Source: Arthrobacter sp. C2
GTDB lineage: Bacteria > Actinomycetota > Actinomycetes > Actinomycetales > Micrococcaceae
DNA length: 64,000 nt
Assembly: GCA_024207135.1 (NCBI GenBank)
Contig: CP042428.1
Location: 3,534,001-3,598,000 of the forward strand
Reading direction: 5' to 3'
In this document: positions 19,502 through 29,315 of the stretch, in pieces
How positions within the stretch are numbered: position 1 is the stretch's first letter
How the letters are laid out: every line of letters begins with the position of its first letter
Notes under the pieces: generated by a model
The model's input: the letters and a program-made list of their open reading frames with translations, nothing else
Told to the model about the DNA's origin: nothing
Databases searched by the model: none
Translations under genes and position numbers: made by a program

Positions 19502-19810
19502 ATGCCTTCCTATCGCGCGCAATTGAACATCATGGGGCTGCGGCCCGGGCACCTGCCCGAAGCGGTCATGGACACCGCGGTGGCCTCGCTGGCAATCGGC
19601 CACCACGTGGACGCGAACCAGCTCGACGTCGTGGCTGGGCTCCCGCGCATCACGGTGCGCTACACCGTGGAAGAGGACGGGAACCCGGATGCGCGAGCCG
19701 TTTCCTCGGCGGCGGCCATGCGCGCCGCGGTGGAAACCGTGGCGGTGACCGAGAAGCTGGTGGTGCTGCGCCGCACCAAGGGACGCTGGATCGCCCTGCG
19801 GCGCCCCTGA
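19502..19810 (+). CDS. Conserved hypothetical protein (102 aa)
   Basis: This is a small soluble protein with no family that I recognise. It begins MPSYRAQLNIMGLRPGHLPE and has an amphipathic helix AVMDTAVASLAIGHHVDANQ. A beta-rich middle (RITVRYTVEED) and a basic end (VVLRRTKGRWIALRRP) follow. GC bias at third codon positions supports coding. It lies between divergent DUF1684 and a convergent membrane protein and has its own promoter region of about 87 bp. Confidence 0.6.
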   Translation: MPSYRAQLNIMGLRPGHLPEAVMDTAVASLAIGHHVDANQLDVVAGLPRITVRYTVEEDGNPDARAVSSAAAMRAAVETVAVTEKLVVLRRTKGRWIALRRP

Positions 19811-19826
19811 CCCCGGGCCAGGAAGG

Positions 19827-21647
19827 TCAGGAAAAGTCCGTGGACTTGCCGCGGGCGGCCCGGTGCTCGGCATGGTGGATCTGGTAGCGCCGGTTCTCGG
19901 TGGCCAGCAGGACCACGAACCCGGCCATGCCGGCCAGGATGGCCACCCAGATGGAGTTGCTGGTCCCCAGCACCCGGGGCACCAGGATCCAGAACATGCC
20001 CCAGCCAAAGCCGATGGCCAGGATGATGCGCCCGCGTTCGGTCATCGACAGCGACATGGCCGCGTAGCCCGCCGCGGGTACCAGCAGCGTGGCGACCCAG
20101 ATGCCCACCCCGCCGCCGGCGCCCCAGGACGCCAGCAGGTTGGTAACGGTGGATGCCAGCACGACCAAGCTGAAACCGGTCATCAGGCTGACGGGGGCGT
20201 CGGTGAGCATGCGTTCGCGCCGGGTGCGGGCGGTCTTGGCGTTCAGTCCGCGCACCGCGGTGAACAGGAACCAGCAGCTGGCCGCGGCGCACACGAGCGC
20301 CGGGAACTGCCAATCGTTCAGGGCGCTGAGCATCCACAGCCCGGAGGCCACGCAGGCCAGCGCAAACGGATAGCCGACCACGCGCTGCCGCACCGCCGAA
20401 CGTTGCGAGGGAGCCCACGAGTAGGCGGCACCCAAAAGGGCCCAGACGAAGATGACGGGCCACACCAGGTGCGCGGTGGGGGCCAGGGACAGCATCGAGT
20501 AATTGGAGCCCAGGGACTCGACTCTGCCGGAGGACAGCGTATCCAAGGCGGTAAGCGACAGGACTGCTGCCGCCAGCGCTGCGGAGCTGCCGGCGATCCT
20601 GCGGCGCAGGTCGGTCGGTTCCTCGGCCGGGTTGGGTTCGAATTCGGGCAGGGCGTAGGGGGCCACGTACACCGGTTCGGCGGTGGCCTGCTGGTGGTCG
20701 ATCGCGGCCTTGGCGCTGGCAACCAGCGCGGCCAGCTGCTCCGGATCCACCTGCGGGGCCGGAACCCAGGCCACCGGGGTCCCCGTGCCGGCAATTGTCA
20801 CCTCGGCGTCCGGCGCCTGGTCGGCCTCGGGCATTTCGAAGGCCGGAAGCACTTCGGGGGGCGGAGCCATTGGCTTGTTCCGGGCCGCTTCGGCGGCCCG
20901 GGCGCGGGCCTCGGCCTGCGCCTGCGCCGCGATCCTTGCCTCGGCGGCCTGGTGTGCTGCGGCTTCCAGCTTGGCCTGGTGGGCCAGGCGCACGGCCTCG
21001 CGCTTGGCCGCCTCGGCCTTTGCCTCGGCGCGGGCGACCTCGAGCAACCGGTCTTGTTCCTTGAGTTCGGCGGCCTTGGCCCGTTCAATGCGCCGTTGCT
21101 GCCAACGGGCCTTGAAGGTCCTGGGGGCCGCGTAGATCTTGTCGCCCAGGGCTTCCCAATCGGGTTCGGGCATCGAATCGAGCCAGTTGTTGATTCCGGA
21201 GAATCCGCCGGAGACCGTTCGTTCGGGCTGCTCGTCCGCGGCCTTGGCCGCCGGTGCCTGCTTGTCGGTCAGGTGGCGCAGCGGGGACTCGCCAGCGGCC
21301 GGTGCCTCGGGGGAGTTGAGCACCTCGTCGACGGAGCCGGGCTCGGGAACGGTGCGATGGGGAACCGGGTGGGCGATGCGCTCGGAGACCCGGTCGGTGC
21401 GGGCAGCCGGTGCGGATTCCCCGGCGGCGCGGACCAGGTCGGTCGGGCCGTGCGGGGCAGGGTCCGTGGACTTGGGGGCTTCGGATTCGGGTGCCGCGGG
21501 GCTCTTCGCCGGCGTGGTGCCGGAGGAGACGGGATCCTTGCCCGAATCCTTGCCCGGTGCCGGTGCCGGGGCCTTGGCAGGTTGTTCCGGGGCCGTGTTG
21601 GGCGGGTTCGTTGACGAGGAGGAGGTCCTGGTATTGGAATTGCTCAT
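19827..21647 (-). CDS. Large protein with disordered N-terminus, coiled coil and C-terminal membrane domain
   Basis: This 606-residue protein has three parts. Residues 1-150 are rich in Pro, Ala, Ser and Asp and probably disordered. Residues about 170-290 form an Ala/Glu/Arg-rich coiled coil (RAKAAELKEQDRLLEVARAE and similar). The C-terminal half has about eight hydrophobic segments and a tail with ENRRYQIHHAEHR. The membrane section has a TspO-like or lysoplasmalogenase-like flavour (WALLGAAYSWAPSQRSAVRQ) but I cannot assign it. ATG 21647 follows GAAGGGA by 6 nt. An inner-membrane location with a long cytoplasmic coil is inferred. Confidence 0.6.
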   Translation of the reverse strand: MSNSNTRTSSSSTNPPNTAPEQPAKAPAPAPGKDSGKDPVSSGTTPAKSPAAPESEAPKSTDPAPHGPTDLVRAAGESAPAARTDRVSERIAHPVPHRTVPEPGSVDEVLNSPEAPAAGESPLRHLTDKQAPAAKAADEQPERTVSGGFSGINNWLDSMPEPDWEALGDKIYAAPRTFKARWQQRRIERAKAAELKEQDRLLEVARAEAKAEAAKREAVRLAHQAKLEAAAHQAAEARIAAQAQAEARARAAEAARNKPMAPPPEVLPAFEMPEADQAPDAEVTIAGTGTPVAWVPAPQVDPEQLAALVASAKAAIDHQQATAEPVYVAPYALPEFEPNPAEEPTDLRRRIAGSSAALAAAVLSLTALDTLSSGRVESLGSNYSMLSLAPTAHLVWPVIFVWALLGAAYSWAPSQRSAVRQRVVGYPFALACVASGLWMLSALNDWQFPALVCAAASCWFLFTAVRGLNAKTARTRRERMLTDAPVSLMTGFSLVVLASTVTNLLASWGAGGGVGIWVATLLVPAAGYAAMSLSMTERGRIILAIGFGWGMFWILVPRVLGTSNSIWVAILAGMAGFVVLLATENRRYQIHHAEHRAARGKSTDFS

Positions 21648-21825
21648 GTTCAGTCCCTTCTTCGCGCCGTGCTGCCCGTGGTGCACCGGCCCATCGGATG
21701 GCTACCAGCGTACCGAACAACCCCGAGCGGATGCCCGATTCCCACGCCCGCACGCCCGCGTCCGCAGGTGAGTTGCGCCATGAATGCCGCCCCACCGGCG
21801 GAAAGCGGTGGCCGTTTGCCTGGTG

Positions 21826-22905
21826 TCAGGCGGGGGATTCGGCCAGTTCCAGCTTCGAGGTGTAGCTCACCGGCAACCCGGTGATCGGGTCGTTGAAGGA
21901 AATGCTGCGGGCCAGCAGTTGCAGCGGGCGCGCGTAGTCGTCGGGGGCCAGATCCAGCAGCGTCGGGTAGAACGGGTCGTTGAGGATCCCCAGGCCCAAT
22001 GCGGCCAGGTGCACGCGCAGCTGGTGGGTCTTGCCGGAGTGCGGGCGCAGCCTGAACCTGGCCACCTTCGCCCCGGAAAAGTGCCCGGCCGAGGTGCCGG
22101 TGCCCAGCAGCTCGACCAGGGATTCGGCGTTGGGCTCGCCCTCCTCGACCAGTGAGCGCAGCTGCCCCTTGATCTTGCTCATCCGGTTCCGGTACACCAG
22201 CGGGTCCGCGGCCAGGGCGTCGAGGCGGGCCTCCAATTCGTCCGGGGACAGCAGGTGGTTGCCCGGCCCCGCCGTCCCGTCAATCGCGTTGCCGCTGCGT
22301 TCCTCGGCGCTTCCGCCCAGCCCGCCGAGGCCAAGCACCTCGCCGGCCGGGCGTCCCGCCACCGGCTCGAGCGCGGAGACGGCCTCGTAGGTCTTGGAGA
22401 TCTCGCGGCGTTCGAAGAGCGTCTGGTAAGCCCCGCGCGTGGCCGGGTTGGTGGAGAACAGCAGTATCCCCGCGGTCGCACGGTCCAGACGGTGCATGGG
22501 GATCAGCTCCGGGTTGCCGGTCCGGTTGCGCAGCCGCACCAGTGCCGATTCCTGGATGAACCGCCCGCCCGGGGTGGTGGGCAGGAAGTGCGGTTTGTCG
22601 ATGACCAGCAGGTGCTCGTCGTGGTGAAGGATCGTCTCGGTGAAGGGTATGGGCTCCTCAGCCGGCAGGTTGCGGTAGTACCAAATGAACTCGTGGCCGC
22701 CCAGCGGGGTGTGCTCGTCCAGTACGACCCCGTCGAGGCCGACCACCTCGCCGTTGCGGAAGCGCCGGGTGATGCCCGCCGCGTCGACGTGCCCGAAGCG
22801 GTGCAACATGTACTCGCACACCGTCGCCCACTGGCCGTGTGAGGGCACACGCAGGCGGGTTGCATTGACGCCGTTGCGTACGGGCAGGGGAGAGATCATG
22901 GCCAT
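21826..22905 (-). CDS. RluA-type RNA pseudouridine synthase
   Basis: This is a pseudouridine synthase of 359 residues. The active-site HRLDRATAG has the catalytic Asp141. LLVIDKPHFLPTTPGGRF precedes it, and the RLRPHSGKTHQLRVHLAALG motif III follows in the last third. An S4-like N-terminal stretch (CEYMLHRFGHVDAAGITRRF) precedes the catalytic domain. About 40 residues rich in Gly/Glu (SAEERSGNAIDG) are inserted between motifs, as in actinobacterial RluA paralogues. The RNA target is unknown. ATG 22905 is used; ATG 22899 is an alternative two codons downstream. Confidence 0.88.
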   Translation of the reverse strand: MAMISPLPVRNGVNATRLRVPSHGQWATVCEYMLHRFGHVDAAGITRRFRNGEVVGLDGVVLDEHTPLGGHEFIWYYRNLPAEEPIPFTETILHHDEHLLVIDKPHFLPTTPGGRFIQESALVRLRNRTGNPELIPMHRLDRATAGILLFSTNPATRGAYQTLFERREISKTYEAVSALEPVAGRPAGEVLGLGGLGGSAEERSGNAIDGTAGPGNHLLSPDELEARLDALAADPLVYRNRMSKIKGQLRSLVEEGEPNAESLVELLGTGTSAGHFSGAKVARFRLRPHSGKTHQLRVHLAALGLGILNDPFYPTLLDLAPDDYARPLQLLARSISFNDPITGLPVSYTSKLELAESPA

Positions 22906-22963
22906 GCACACCAGTCTTTCACGGGTGCATGGCCTCCTCGGCCGCCCTGGCCCGTTCCCGCGG

Positions 22964-23797
22964 CTAGCGGGCCCCTTCCCCGGAAGGCACGTAGGATCCC
23001 TGGCAGGAGGCGCAGAAAAACACGTCGCGTTCGGCGCTGCGCGTCGATTCGGCCATCGACTCCTTCTGCAGGGCTTCCCCGCAGCGCAGGCAGGCCTGCC
23101 CGGCACGGCCGTAGACCCAGTAGGGGTTCATCCCGTCCGCACCGGTGGTCACCCGCCGGGCACGGTCCTTGTTGGCGTTCAGCAGCCGATGCGCCAGATC
23201 CACCAGGTGGCCCAGGTCCTCGACCTCGCCCACCGGGGTGCGCGGGTGCACCCGCGCCACGAAGAGCAACTCGGAGCGGTACACATTGCCCAGCCCGCAG
23301 ATCAGCCGCTGGTCAAGCAGCGCCAGCCCGATCGGCCGTTCGGGGGCCGCAAGCAGCCGGCGCACCGCCTCGGCCGGGTCCCAGGAGTGCCCCAGCGGAT
23401 CGGGGCCCAGGTGCCCGATGACCTCGACCTCGTCGGTGGTGCGCAGCACATGCAGGAACCCGAGCTCGAAGCCCACCGCGGTGAAGGCCGGGTTGCCCAG
23501 CACGGCACGGGCCTTGAACGCCGGGGAGCGCCAGCGCTCGCCGGTGGCGTAGACGTCCCAGTGGCCCTCCATCAGCAGGTGCGAGTGGATGCTCAGCGGC
23601 GGGGCGGAAACCCGCGACGGCGGGCGGGTGCGGATCAGCAGATGCTTGCCGCGCGAGACGACGGATTCGACCATCCAATCCACCAGCGACAAGGTCGCGT
23701 GGGCGGGCACCCTGAAGTCGCTCAGGCTCAACGCCTTGCCCCCCAGCGCGGCCTCCAATCGACGGGCCGTGCGAAAAACTGTGTCCCCTTCGGGCAT
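22964..23797 (-). CDS. nei: Formamidopyrimidine/endonuclease VIII-type DNA glycosylase
   Basis: This is a bifunctional base-excision glycosylase/AP lyase of the Fpg/Nei family for oxidised bases. After the initiator Met, the catalytic Pro2 and Glu3 are present in MPEGDTVFR. LSIHSHLLMEGHWDVY follows, and the H2TH region is RLICGLGNVYRSELLFVARVHP. The C-terminal zinc finger has two CxxC pairs, CLRCG and CASCQ. At 277 residues it has the length of mycobacterial Nei2. It lies 113 bp downstream of lhr on the same strand; the lhr-nei neighbourhood is a known actinobacterial pairing linked to repair. Confidence 0.92.
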   Translation of the reverse strand: MPEGDTVFRTARRLEAALGGKALSLSDFRVPAHATLSLVDWMVESVVSRGKHLLIRTRPPSRVSAPPLSIHSHLLMEGHWDVYATGERWRSPAFKARAVLGNPAFTAVGFELGFLHVLRTTDEVEVIGHLGPDPLGHSWDPAEAVRRLLAAPERPIGLALLDQRLICGLGNVYRSELLFVARVHPRTPVGEVEDLGHLVDLAHRLLNANKDRARRVTTGADGMNPYWVYGRAGQACLRCGEALQKESMAESTRSAERDVFFCASCQGSYVPSGEGAR

Positions 23798-23910
23798 CGC
23801 CAAAACCACCTAACTCGCTAGACGGGGTTCACCTGCCCAAGTATTCAGGTGACCCTAGTCACCTAGCCTAGCCGGTACCGGGCAACGGCGGGCGAAAAAG
23901 CCCCAAATTA

Positions 23911-26900
23911 CTAGCTCCTAAACCGCAGTCCACTAGGGGTCGAATAGAACCCGGCGCGGCGCAGCGCCGCCCCCAGCGGCGAATCGTTGACGGGGGAGCC
24001 GTTGACCTTCTCGATACCCAGCTTCACCGTCCCGGCCCGGCGCAGCACCGCCACCAGTTCCACGGCCACCGCATCGAGCACCGCTGCCTCGGCGCCGGCG
24101 GATTCGGTGTCCGGGACCAGGGAGCCGAAGCCCAGGACGGTCTTGCCGCCGCGTTCCACATACAGGGCCAAGGCCCCGTCCAGCAGCACCACCAGGGCCC
24201 CGGCCTTGCGCCCGGGACGGTGCCCGCCGGCGGACTCGGGCCAGCCCAGCGCCGCCCCGTAGGGATTGGCCGGGTCGGTGGCCGCCAGCCCCAGGGCTGT
24301 GGGCAACTGCCCGTGCCCGGGCTCCCGCACCAGGGTTCGCAGCCGGTCGATCGTTGCGGAGGTGGAGAACTGGGCGGCGCCCAGCCGCTCGACGAAGTAG
24401 CCGCGGCGGGTGTGCCCGGCCTCCTCGAGCCTCCCGAGCACCCGGTAGAGCTGCCCGAAGCCGCCGGGCACCGCCTCGGCGGCGACCGAGCCGCGGGTCA
24501 CCACCCCGTAGCGCTCCAGCAGGAACTCCGCGGCGGCGTGCGCCCGGATGGTGGGGTCGTTCAGCGGTGCCGGCAGCGCCGCCCAGCGCCCGGTGGCCGC
24601 CTCCGGTGCCGGTCGCCGTCCCGTCAGCTCGACGGGGGCCCCGGGGCTCGAAGCGCGCAGCATGGCCATGCGCCCCAGCCGGGCGGTGCGCGCCCGCGGG
24701 GCCGGCGCGGGGAGGCGGTGCGCGCTCTTGCCGCCGGTGACCAGCTGGCGGATCGGTGCCAGGGTGTCGGGGGAGACGGCCGAGGCCCAGAACAGTTCCC
24801 ACAGGGCCTCGAGCACCGCGCCGCCCGTGGGCTCCGGACCCGGTTCGCCCGGTCCGCGGGCCAGCAGCCCGGCCAGCTGCGGCACGAAGTGGGCGCCGGA
24901 GGAGCCCAGCAGCCCATGCAGCCGGGAAGCCAGCGGGCCCAGCGCGGAGGTGTCTGGAAACGGCAGGCTCAACGGCGCGTTTTCGGCCGTGTGCAGGGCG
25001 ATCCACCCGTCGGTCCCGGCCAGCGCCCCGGCCCCGGAGACCAGGACCTCCCCGGCGCTCATGAGCTCGTCGAGCATCCATGGCTGGTAGTCCCGCACGC
25101 GGGCCGGCAGCACGTAGGACTCCAGCGCGGAGGCCGGGACCGGCACCCCGGCCAGCTGCTCGACCACGGCCAGCACCCCGTCGATGCCGCGCAGCCCCGC
25201 ACCGATGCCCTGCCAGCCGGGCAGGAAGCGGGCGAAGGTCTGTTGGTCCACGGGCTCGACCTCGGCGCGCAGGGCGGCCAGCGACCTGGTGCGGATCATC
25301 CGCAGGACACCGGCATCGCAATACTCGGTGGCATTGACCCCGGTCGCCGGGAGCCCGGTGAGCATTTCGGCGGGCCGGAACGCCCCGGCCATGACCCGCG
25401 AATCGGCCACCAGGCGTTCCAGCACGGACACGACGACCGCGACGCCCAGGCCCAGCGCGGCCGCGACGTCCCCGGCCGTGAAGGGACCGTGGGTGCGGGC
25501 AAAACGGGAGACCAAATCCCCCACCGGGTCGGCGACCGGTTCGATGAAGGCCAGCGGCACCCCGTGCGGCAGCGGCACCCCGAGCCCGTCGCGCAGCCGC
25601 GGGGCATCCTCTATCGCCGCGAACAGCTCCCTGCCGCCCAGGCGCACGGCGAGCGCGCGGTTGGCGTGCACCAGCGCGGCCAGGTGCCCGGCCGCGGACC
25701 GAAGGGCATCGGCCTCGGTGGCATCCTCGGATTCGGGGCGCAGCCTGGCCGCCACGGCCTCGGCATCCAGCGGGCCGAGCATCCGCAGCAGATCGGCGGT
25801 GCCTTCCAAGCCGGCCAGTCTGCGGTCCTTGGACAGGCGCTGCAGCTGGTCCTGCGTGCGGGCGATGACCTGGGCGTCGAGCAGTTCGCGCAGCTCGGTG
25901 CGGCCCAGCAACTCGTTGAGCAGCGCCGGGTCCAGGGACAGGGCCGCGGCGCGGCGTTCGGCCAGCGGCGAGTCGCCCTCGTAGAGGAACTGGGCGACAT
26001 AGCCGAAGAGCAGCGACTGGGCGAAGGGGGAGGGCGTGCGGGTGGCGACCTCGCGCACCGCGATGGCCCGGGAGGTGATGCCGCCCAGCAGGGACTTGAG
26101 TGCGGGCAGGTCGTAGACGTCGTTGAGGCATTCGCGCACGGTTTCCAGGATGATCGGGAAGTCCGGGTACTTCCGTGCCACGTCCAGCAGCTGCTTGCTG
26201 CGTTGGCGCTGCTGCCACAGCGGGGTGCGCTTGGACGGGTCGGTGCGTGGCAGCAGCAGGGCCCGGGCCGCGCATTCGCGGAAGCGCGAGGCAAAGAGGG
26301 CCGAGTTGCCCACCTGCGCGGTGACCAGGTCCTCGATCTCCTCGGGCTCGAAGGCGAACAGCTCGGCCCCGGGAGGTTCGTCGTCCATGGCCGGGACGCG
26401 CAGCACGATCCCGTCGTCCGCGGCCATGGACGAGCCGTCCAGTCCGTAGCGCTCGTGCAGCCGTGCGCCGACGGCCAGCGCCCAGGGCGCGTGGACCGGC
26501 AGCCCGAAGGGCGAATGCAGGATGACCCGCCAGTCCCCGAGCTCGTCCACGAAGCGCTCGATGAGCAGGGTCTTGTCGCTGGGCACCACGGAGGTCGCCT
26601 GCTGTTGCGCGCCGAGGTAGTTGCGCAGGTTCCCCGCGGCGAAGGCATCCAGGCCGATGTCCTCCAGCTCGGCGCGGGCGGCCTCCCCGGTGGCGTTGGC
26701 CAGCCGGGCGGTGAAGGCGCCCAGCGCGGCGCCGAGTTCCACGGGCCGGCCCTGGGTGTCGCCCTTCCAGAAGGGCAGCTTGCCCGGCTGTCCGAAGGCG
26801 GGGGAGACCAGCACCCGGTCATGGGTGATGTCCTCGATCTTCCAGCTGGTGGCCCCCAGCGCAAACACGTCCCCGACCCGGGATTCGTAGACCATTTCCT

Positions 26901-28782
26901 CGTCGAGCTCGCCGACCCGGCGCCCGCCCTTGGCCCCGGAATCCTCCGCCCCGGCCAGGTACACGCCGAAGAGCCCGCGGTCCGGGATCGTCCCGCCGCT
27001 GATCACGGCCAGGCGTTGGGCGCCGGGCCGTCCGGTGAGCACCCCCGCATCGCGGTCCCAGACCAGGCGGGGGCGCAGCTGGGCGAACTCGTCCGAGGGG
27101 TACTTGCCGGCAAGCATCTCCAGGGTCGCGGTGAACGCGGCGCGCGGCAGCGTGGCGTAGGGGGCCGAGCGCCGCACGGTCTCGAACCAGGCCTCGACGC
27201 CCAGGTCCTGCAGCGCGCAGGCGGCCAGGGTTTGCTGCGCGAGGACATCCAGCGGGTTGGCCGGGATGTGCAGCTTCTCGATCTTCCCCTCGCGCATCCG
27301 CGAGACGGTCAGCGCGGTGGAGAGCAGGTCGGCCCGGTGCTTGGGGAAGAAGGTGCCGGTGGAGGTTTCCCCGACCTGGTGCCCGGCCCGGCCCACGCGC
27401 TGCAGGCCCGAGGCCACCGAGGGCGGGGACTCGACCTGGATCACCAGGTCGACCAGGCCCATGTCGATGCCCAGCTCCAGGGAGCTGGTGGCCACCACGG
27501 CGCGCAGCACCCCGGTCTTGAGGTCGTCCTCGATGTTGGCCCGGGTCTCCTTGGACACCGAACCGTGGTGGGCGCGGGCCAGCGGCACCACGGCCCCGTC
27601 CCCGGGATCGGGGGTGCTGGTGGCGGTGGTCCCGGCCTGCGCCATCATCGCCGCGGGCATCCCGGTTCCCGGCTGCACCCGGGCCACGGGCGTCCCGGCC
27701 GTCATCTCGGCGCCGGTGGAGCCGATCCCGTTGGGGGCGAAGCCTGCCCCGGCGACGGTCCCGGTGAGGCGGGTTTCGTGGATCTCGTTGAGCCGCCCGG
27801 TCAGCCGCTCGGCCAGCCGGCGGGAGTTGGCAAAGACGATGGTGGAGCGGTTCGCCTCGATCAAGTCGACGATCTGTTCCTCGACGTGCGGCCAGATGCT
27901 GGCCTGCGGGGCCAGCCCGGAACCCGGGCCCAGGTCGTGGGCGGCGGCTGCGGCGGGCAGGTCGGTCATGTCCTCGACGGGCACCCGGACGCTCAGTTCC
28001 CAGGTCTTGGTGATCGGCGGGGCGATGATGCTCACCGGGGCGGTGCCGCCCAGGAAGCGGGCCACCTCGTCGCGCGGCTCGACGGTGGCCGAGAGCCCGA
28101 TGCGCTGGGCCGGGGAGGGAAGCAGGTTATCGAGGCGTTCCAGGGACAGCGCCAGGTGGGCGCCGCGCTTGGTCCCGGCCACCGCGTGCACCTCGTCGAT
28201 GATCACGGTGTGCACGCCCACCAGGGACTCGCGGGCCCGGGAGGTGAGCATCAGGTAGAGCGATTCGGGGGTGGTGATCAGGATGTCCGGCGGGTTGGTC
28301 ACCAGCTTGCGGCGCTCGTTCGCCGGGGTGTCCCCGGAGCGCACGCCCACCGAGACCTGCGGGACCGCCAGGCCCAGGTGCGCGGCGGTGGCCTTGATGC
28401 CCACCAGCGGGGCGCGCAGGTTCCGTTCCACGTCCACGCCCAGGGCCTTGAGCGGGGAAATGTAGAGCACCTTGGTGCCACCGGATTTGCCGGCCGTCTT
28501 CTTGTCCTTGGCCCCGGGAGAACCCGTGGTTTCCAGGCCCGGGAGCGCCGGGTCCAGGATCTCGGTGGCGGTGCGGGCAAAGGAGTCCAGTGCCCAGAGG
28601 AATGCCGAGAGCGTTTTGCCGGAACCGGTGGGTGCAACGACCAGGGCGTGTTGGCCGGTGGAAATCGCGTCCCAGGCCCCGATCTGGGCGGGGGTCGGCG
28701 CGGCGAAGGCTCCCTCGAACCAGGCCCGCGTCGCGGGGGTGAACCGCTCAAGGACGTGCGCCGCATCAACATTCTTAGCCAT
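23911..28782 (-). CDS. lhr: Lhr, ATP-dependent DNA helicase
   Basis: This is a superfamily 2 helicase of 1,623 residues, the long Lhr form. Visible motifs are Walker A PTGSGKT (51-57), the DEVH box IIDEVHAVAGTKRGAHL, motif VI QRVGRAGHQVG, and the STIVFANSRRLAERL helicase-C start. The C-terminal half of about 750 residues is the Lhr-specific winged-helix and tetramerisation region. Lhr is a 3'-5' translocase that unwinds RNA:DNA hybrids. It shares a strand with nei (113 bp downstream), consistent with a DNA-repair operon. ATG 28782 is used; an upstream in-frame open region continues to 29139 but has no sensible start. Confidence 0.95.
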   Translation of the reverse strand: MAKNVDAAHVLERFTPATRAWFEGAFAAPTPAQIGAWDAISTGQHALVVAPTGSGKTLSAFLWALDSFARTATEILDPALPGLETTGSPGAKDKKTAGKSGGTKVLYISPLKALGVDVERNLRAPLVGIKATAAHLGLAVPQVSVGVRSGDTPANERRKLVTNPPDILITTPESLYLMLTSRARESLVGVHTVIIDEVHAVAGTKRGAHLALSLERLDNLLPSPAQRIGLSATVEPRDEVARFLGGTAPVSIIAPPITKTWELSVRVPVEDMTDLPAAAAAHDLGPGSGLAPQASIWPHVEEQIVDLIEANRSTIVFANSRRLAERLTGRLNEIHETRLTGTVAGAGFAPNGIGSTGAEMTAGTPVARVQPGTGMPAAMMAQAGTTATSTPDPGDGAVVPLARAHHGSVSKETRANIEDDLKTGVLRAVVATSSLELGIDMGLVDLVIQVESPPSVASGLQRVGRAGHQVGETSTGTFFPKHRADLLSTALTVSRMREGKIEKLHIPANPLDVLAQQTLAACALQDLGVEAWFETVRRSAPYATLPRAAFTATLEMLAGKYPSDEFAQLRPRLVWDRDAGVLTGRPGAQRLAVISGGTIPDRGLFGVYLAGAEDSGAKGGRRVGELDEEMVYESRVGDVFALGATSWKIEDITHDRVLVSPAFGQPGKLPFWKGDTQGRPVELGAALGAFTARLANATGEAARAELEDIGLDAFAAGNLRNYLGAQQQATSVVPSDKTLLIERFVDELGDWRVILHSPFGLPVHAPWALAVGARLHERYGLDGSSMAADDGIVLRVPAMDDEPPGAELFAFEPEEIEDLVTAQVGNSALFASRFRECAARALLLPRTDPSKRTPLWQQRQRSKQLLDVARKYPDFPIILETVRECLNDVYDLPALKSLLGGITSRAIAVREVATRTPSPFAQSLLFGYVAQFLYEGDSPLAERRAAALSLDPALLNELLGRTELRELLDAQVIARTQDQLQRLSKDRRLAGLEGTADLLRMLGPLDAEAVAARLRPESEDATEADALRSAAGHLAALVHANRALAVRLGGRELFAAIEDAPRLRDGLGVPLPHGVPLAFIEPVADPVGDLVSRFARTHGPFTAGDVAAALGLGVAVVVSVLERLVADSRVMAGAFRPAEMLTGLPATGVNATEYCDAGVLRMIRTRSLAALRAEVEPVDQQTFARFLPGWQGIGAGLRGIDGVLAVVEQLAGVPVPASALESYVLPARVRDYQPWMLDELMSAGEVLVSGAGALAGTDGWIALHTAENAPLSLPFPDTSALGPLASRLHGLLGSSGAHFVPQLAGLLARGPGEPGPEPTGGAVLEALWELFWASAVSPDTLAPIRQLVTGGKSAHRLPAPAPRARTARLGRMAMLRASSPGAPVELTGRRPAPEAATGRWAALPAPLNDPTIRAHAAAEFLLERYGVVTRGSVAAEAVPGGFGQLYRVLGRLEEAGHTRRGYFVERLGAAQFSTSATIDRLRTLVREPGHGQLPTALGLAATDPANPYGAALGWPESAGGHRPGRKAGALVVLLDGALALYVERGGKTVLGFGSLVPDTESAGAEAAVLDAVAVELVAVLRRAGTVKLGIEKVNGSPVNDSPLGAALRRAGFYSTPSGLRFRS

Positions 28783-28838
28783 CGATCCCAGCCTAAACGC
28801 TCGAAGCGTCAATTCGGGTTCGGCCGCGGGAACCACCG

Positions 28839-29315
28839 TCAGGCGGCACCGAGGCGGCGGGCGGCGCGCACGGTGTGCCTGAGGCCCAGCCCCACCAGGA
28901 AGATCAGCAAGGCGGCGCCCGCGAGCGCGGGTACGCCCATCGATAGCCGCAGCGGTCCCGAGTCCGGGAACACGTCGTGCAACAGCAGGGTCCAGATCAA
29001 GGCGGGGATGATCCCGGAGGCCAACGACAGCAGCGACATCAGGGCGATGGCCGTTCGCGACCCCGTCGTGAAGCCAACCAGCACCGCCAGGGCCGCGCAG
29101 ATGAACCATGGCGCCAACGGAAATGCCAGCGCCAACCACAGCCCTTCCTCATCCAGTTCCCACCATGGTGACCCGGCCATGGACGGGTCCACCACGCAGA
29201 TCACCAGGAGCATGGAAGCCGCACAGACCACCGGCACATACCGCCACATTCGATTCACCACCGGCTGCGGGTTCTTCCTGGCGGGCCGAGTGGTGCCGTA
29301 TGGCGCGTCAGACAT
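28839..29315 (-). CDS. Small membrane protein, unknown function
   Basis: This is a 158-residue protein with four predicted membrane helices, near residues 25-42, 58-82, 88-112 and 130-150. The ends are basic (RPARKNPQPVVNR and RHTVRAARRLGAA). No family is recognised. Its ATG lies inside the end of rlmH and overlaps it by 8 nt, so translation is probably coupled. Expression with rlmH is expected. Confidence 0.6.
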   Translation of the reverse strand: MSDAPYGTTRPARKNPQPVVNRMWRYVPVVCAASMLLVICVVDPSMAGSPWWELDEEGLWLALAFPLAPWFICAALAVLVGFTTGSRTAIALMSLLSLASGIIPALIWTLLLHDVFPDSGPLRLSMGVPALAGAALLIFLVGLGLRHTVRAARRLGAA

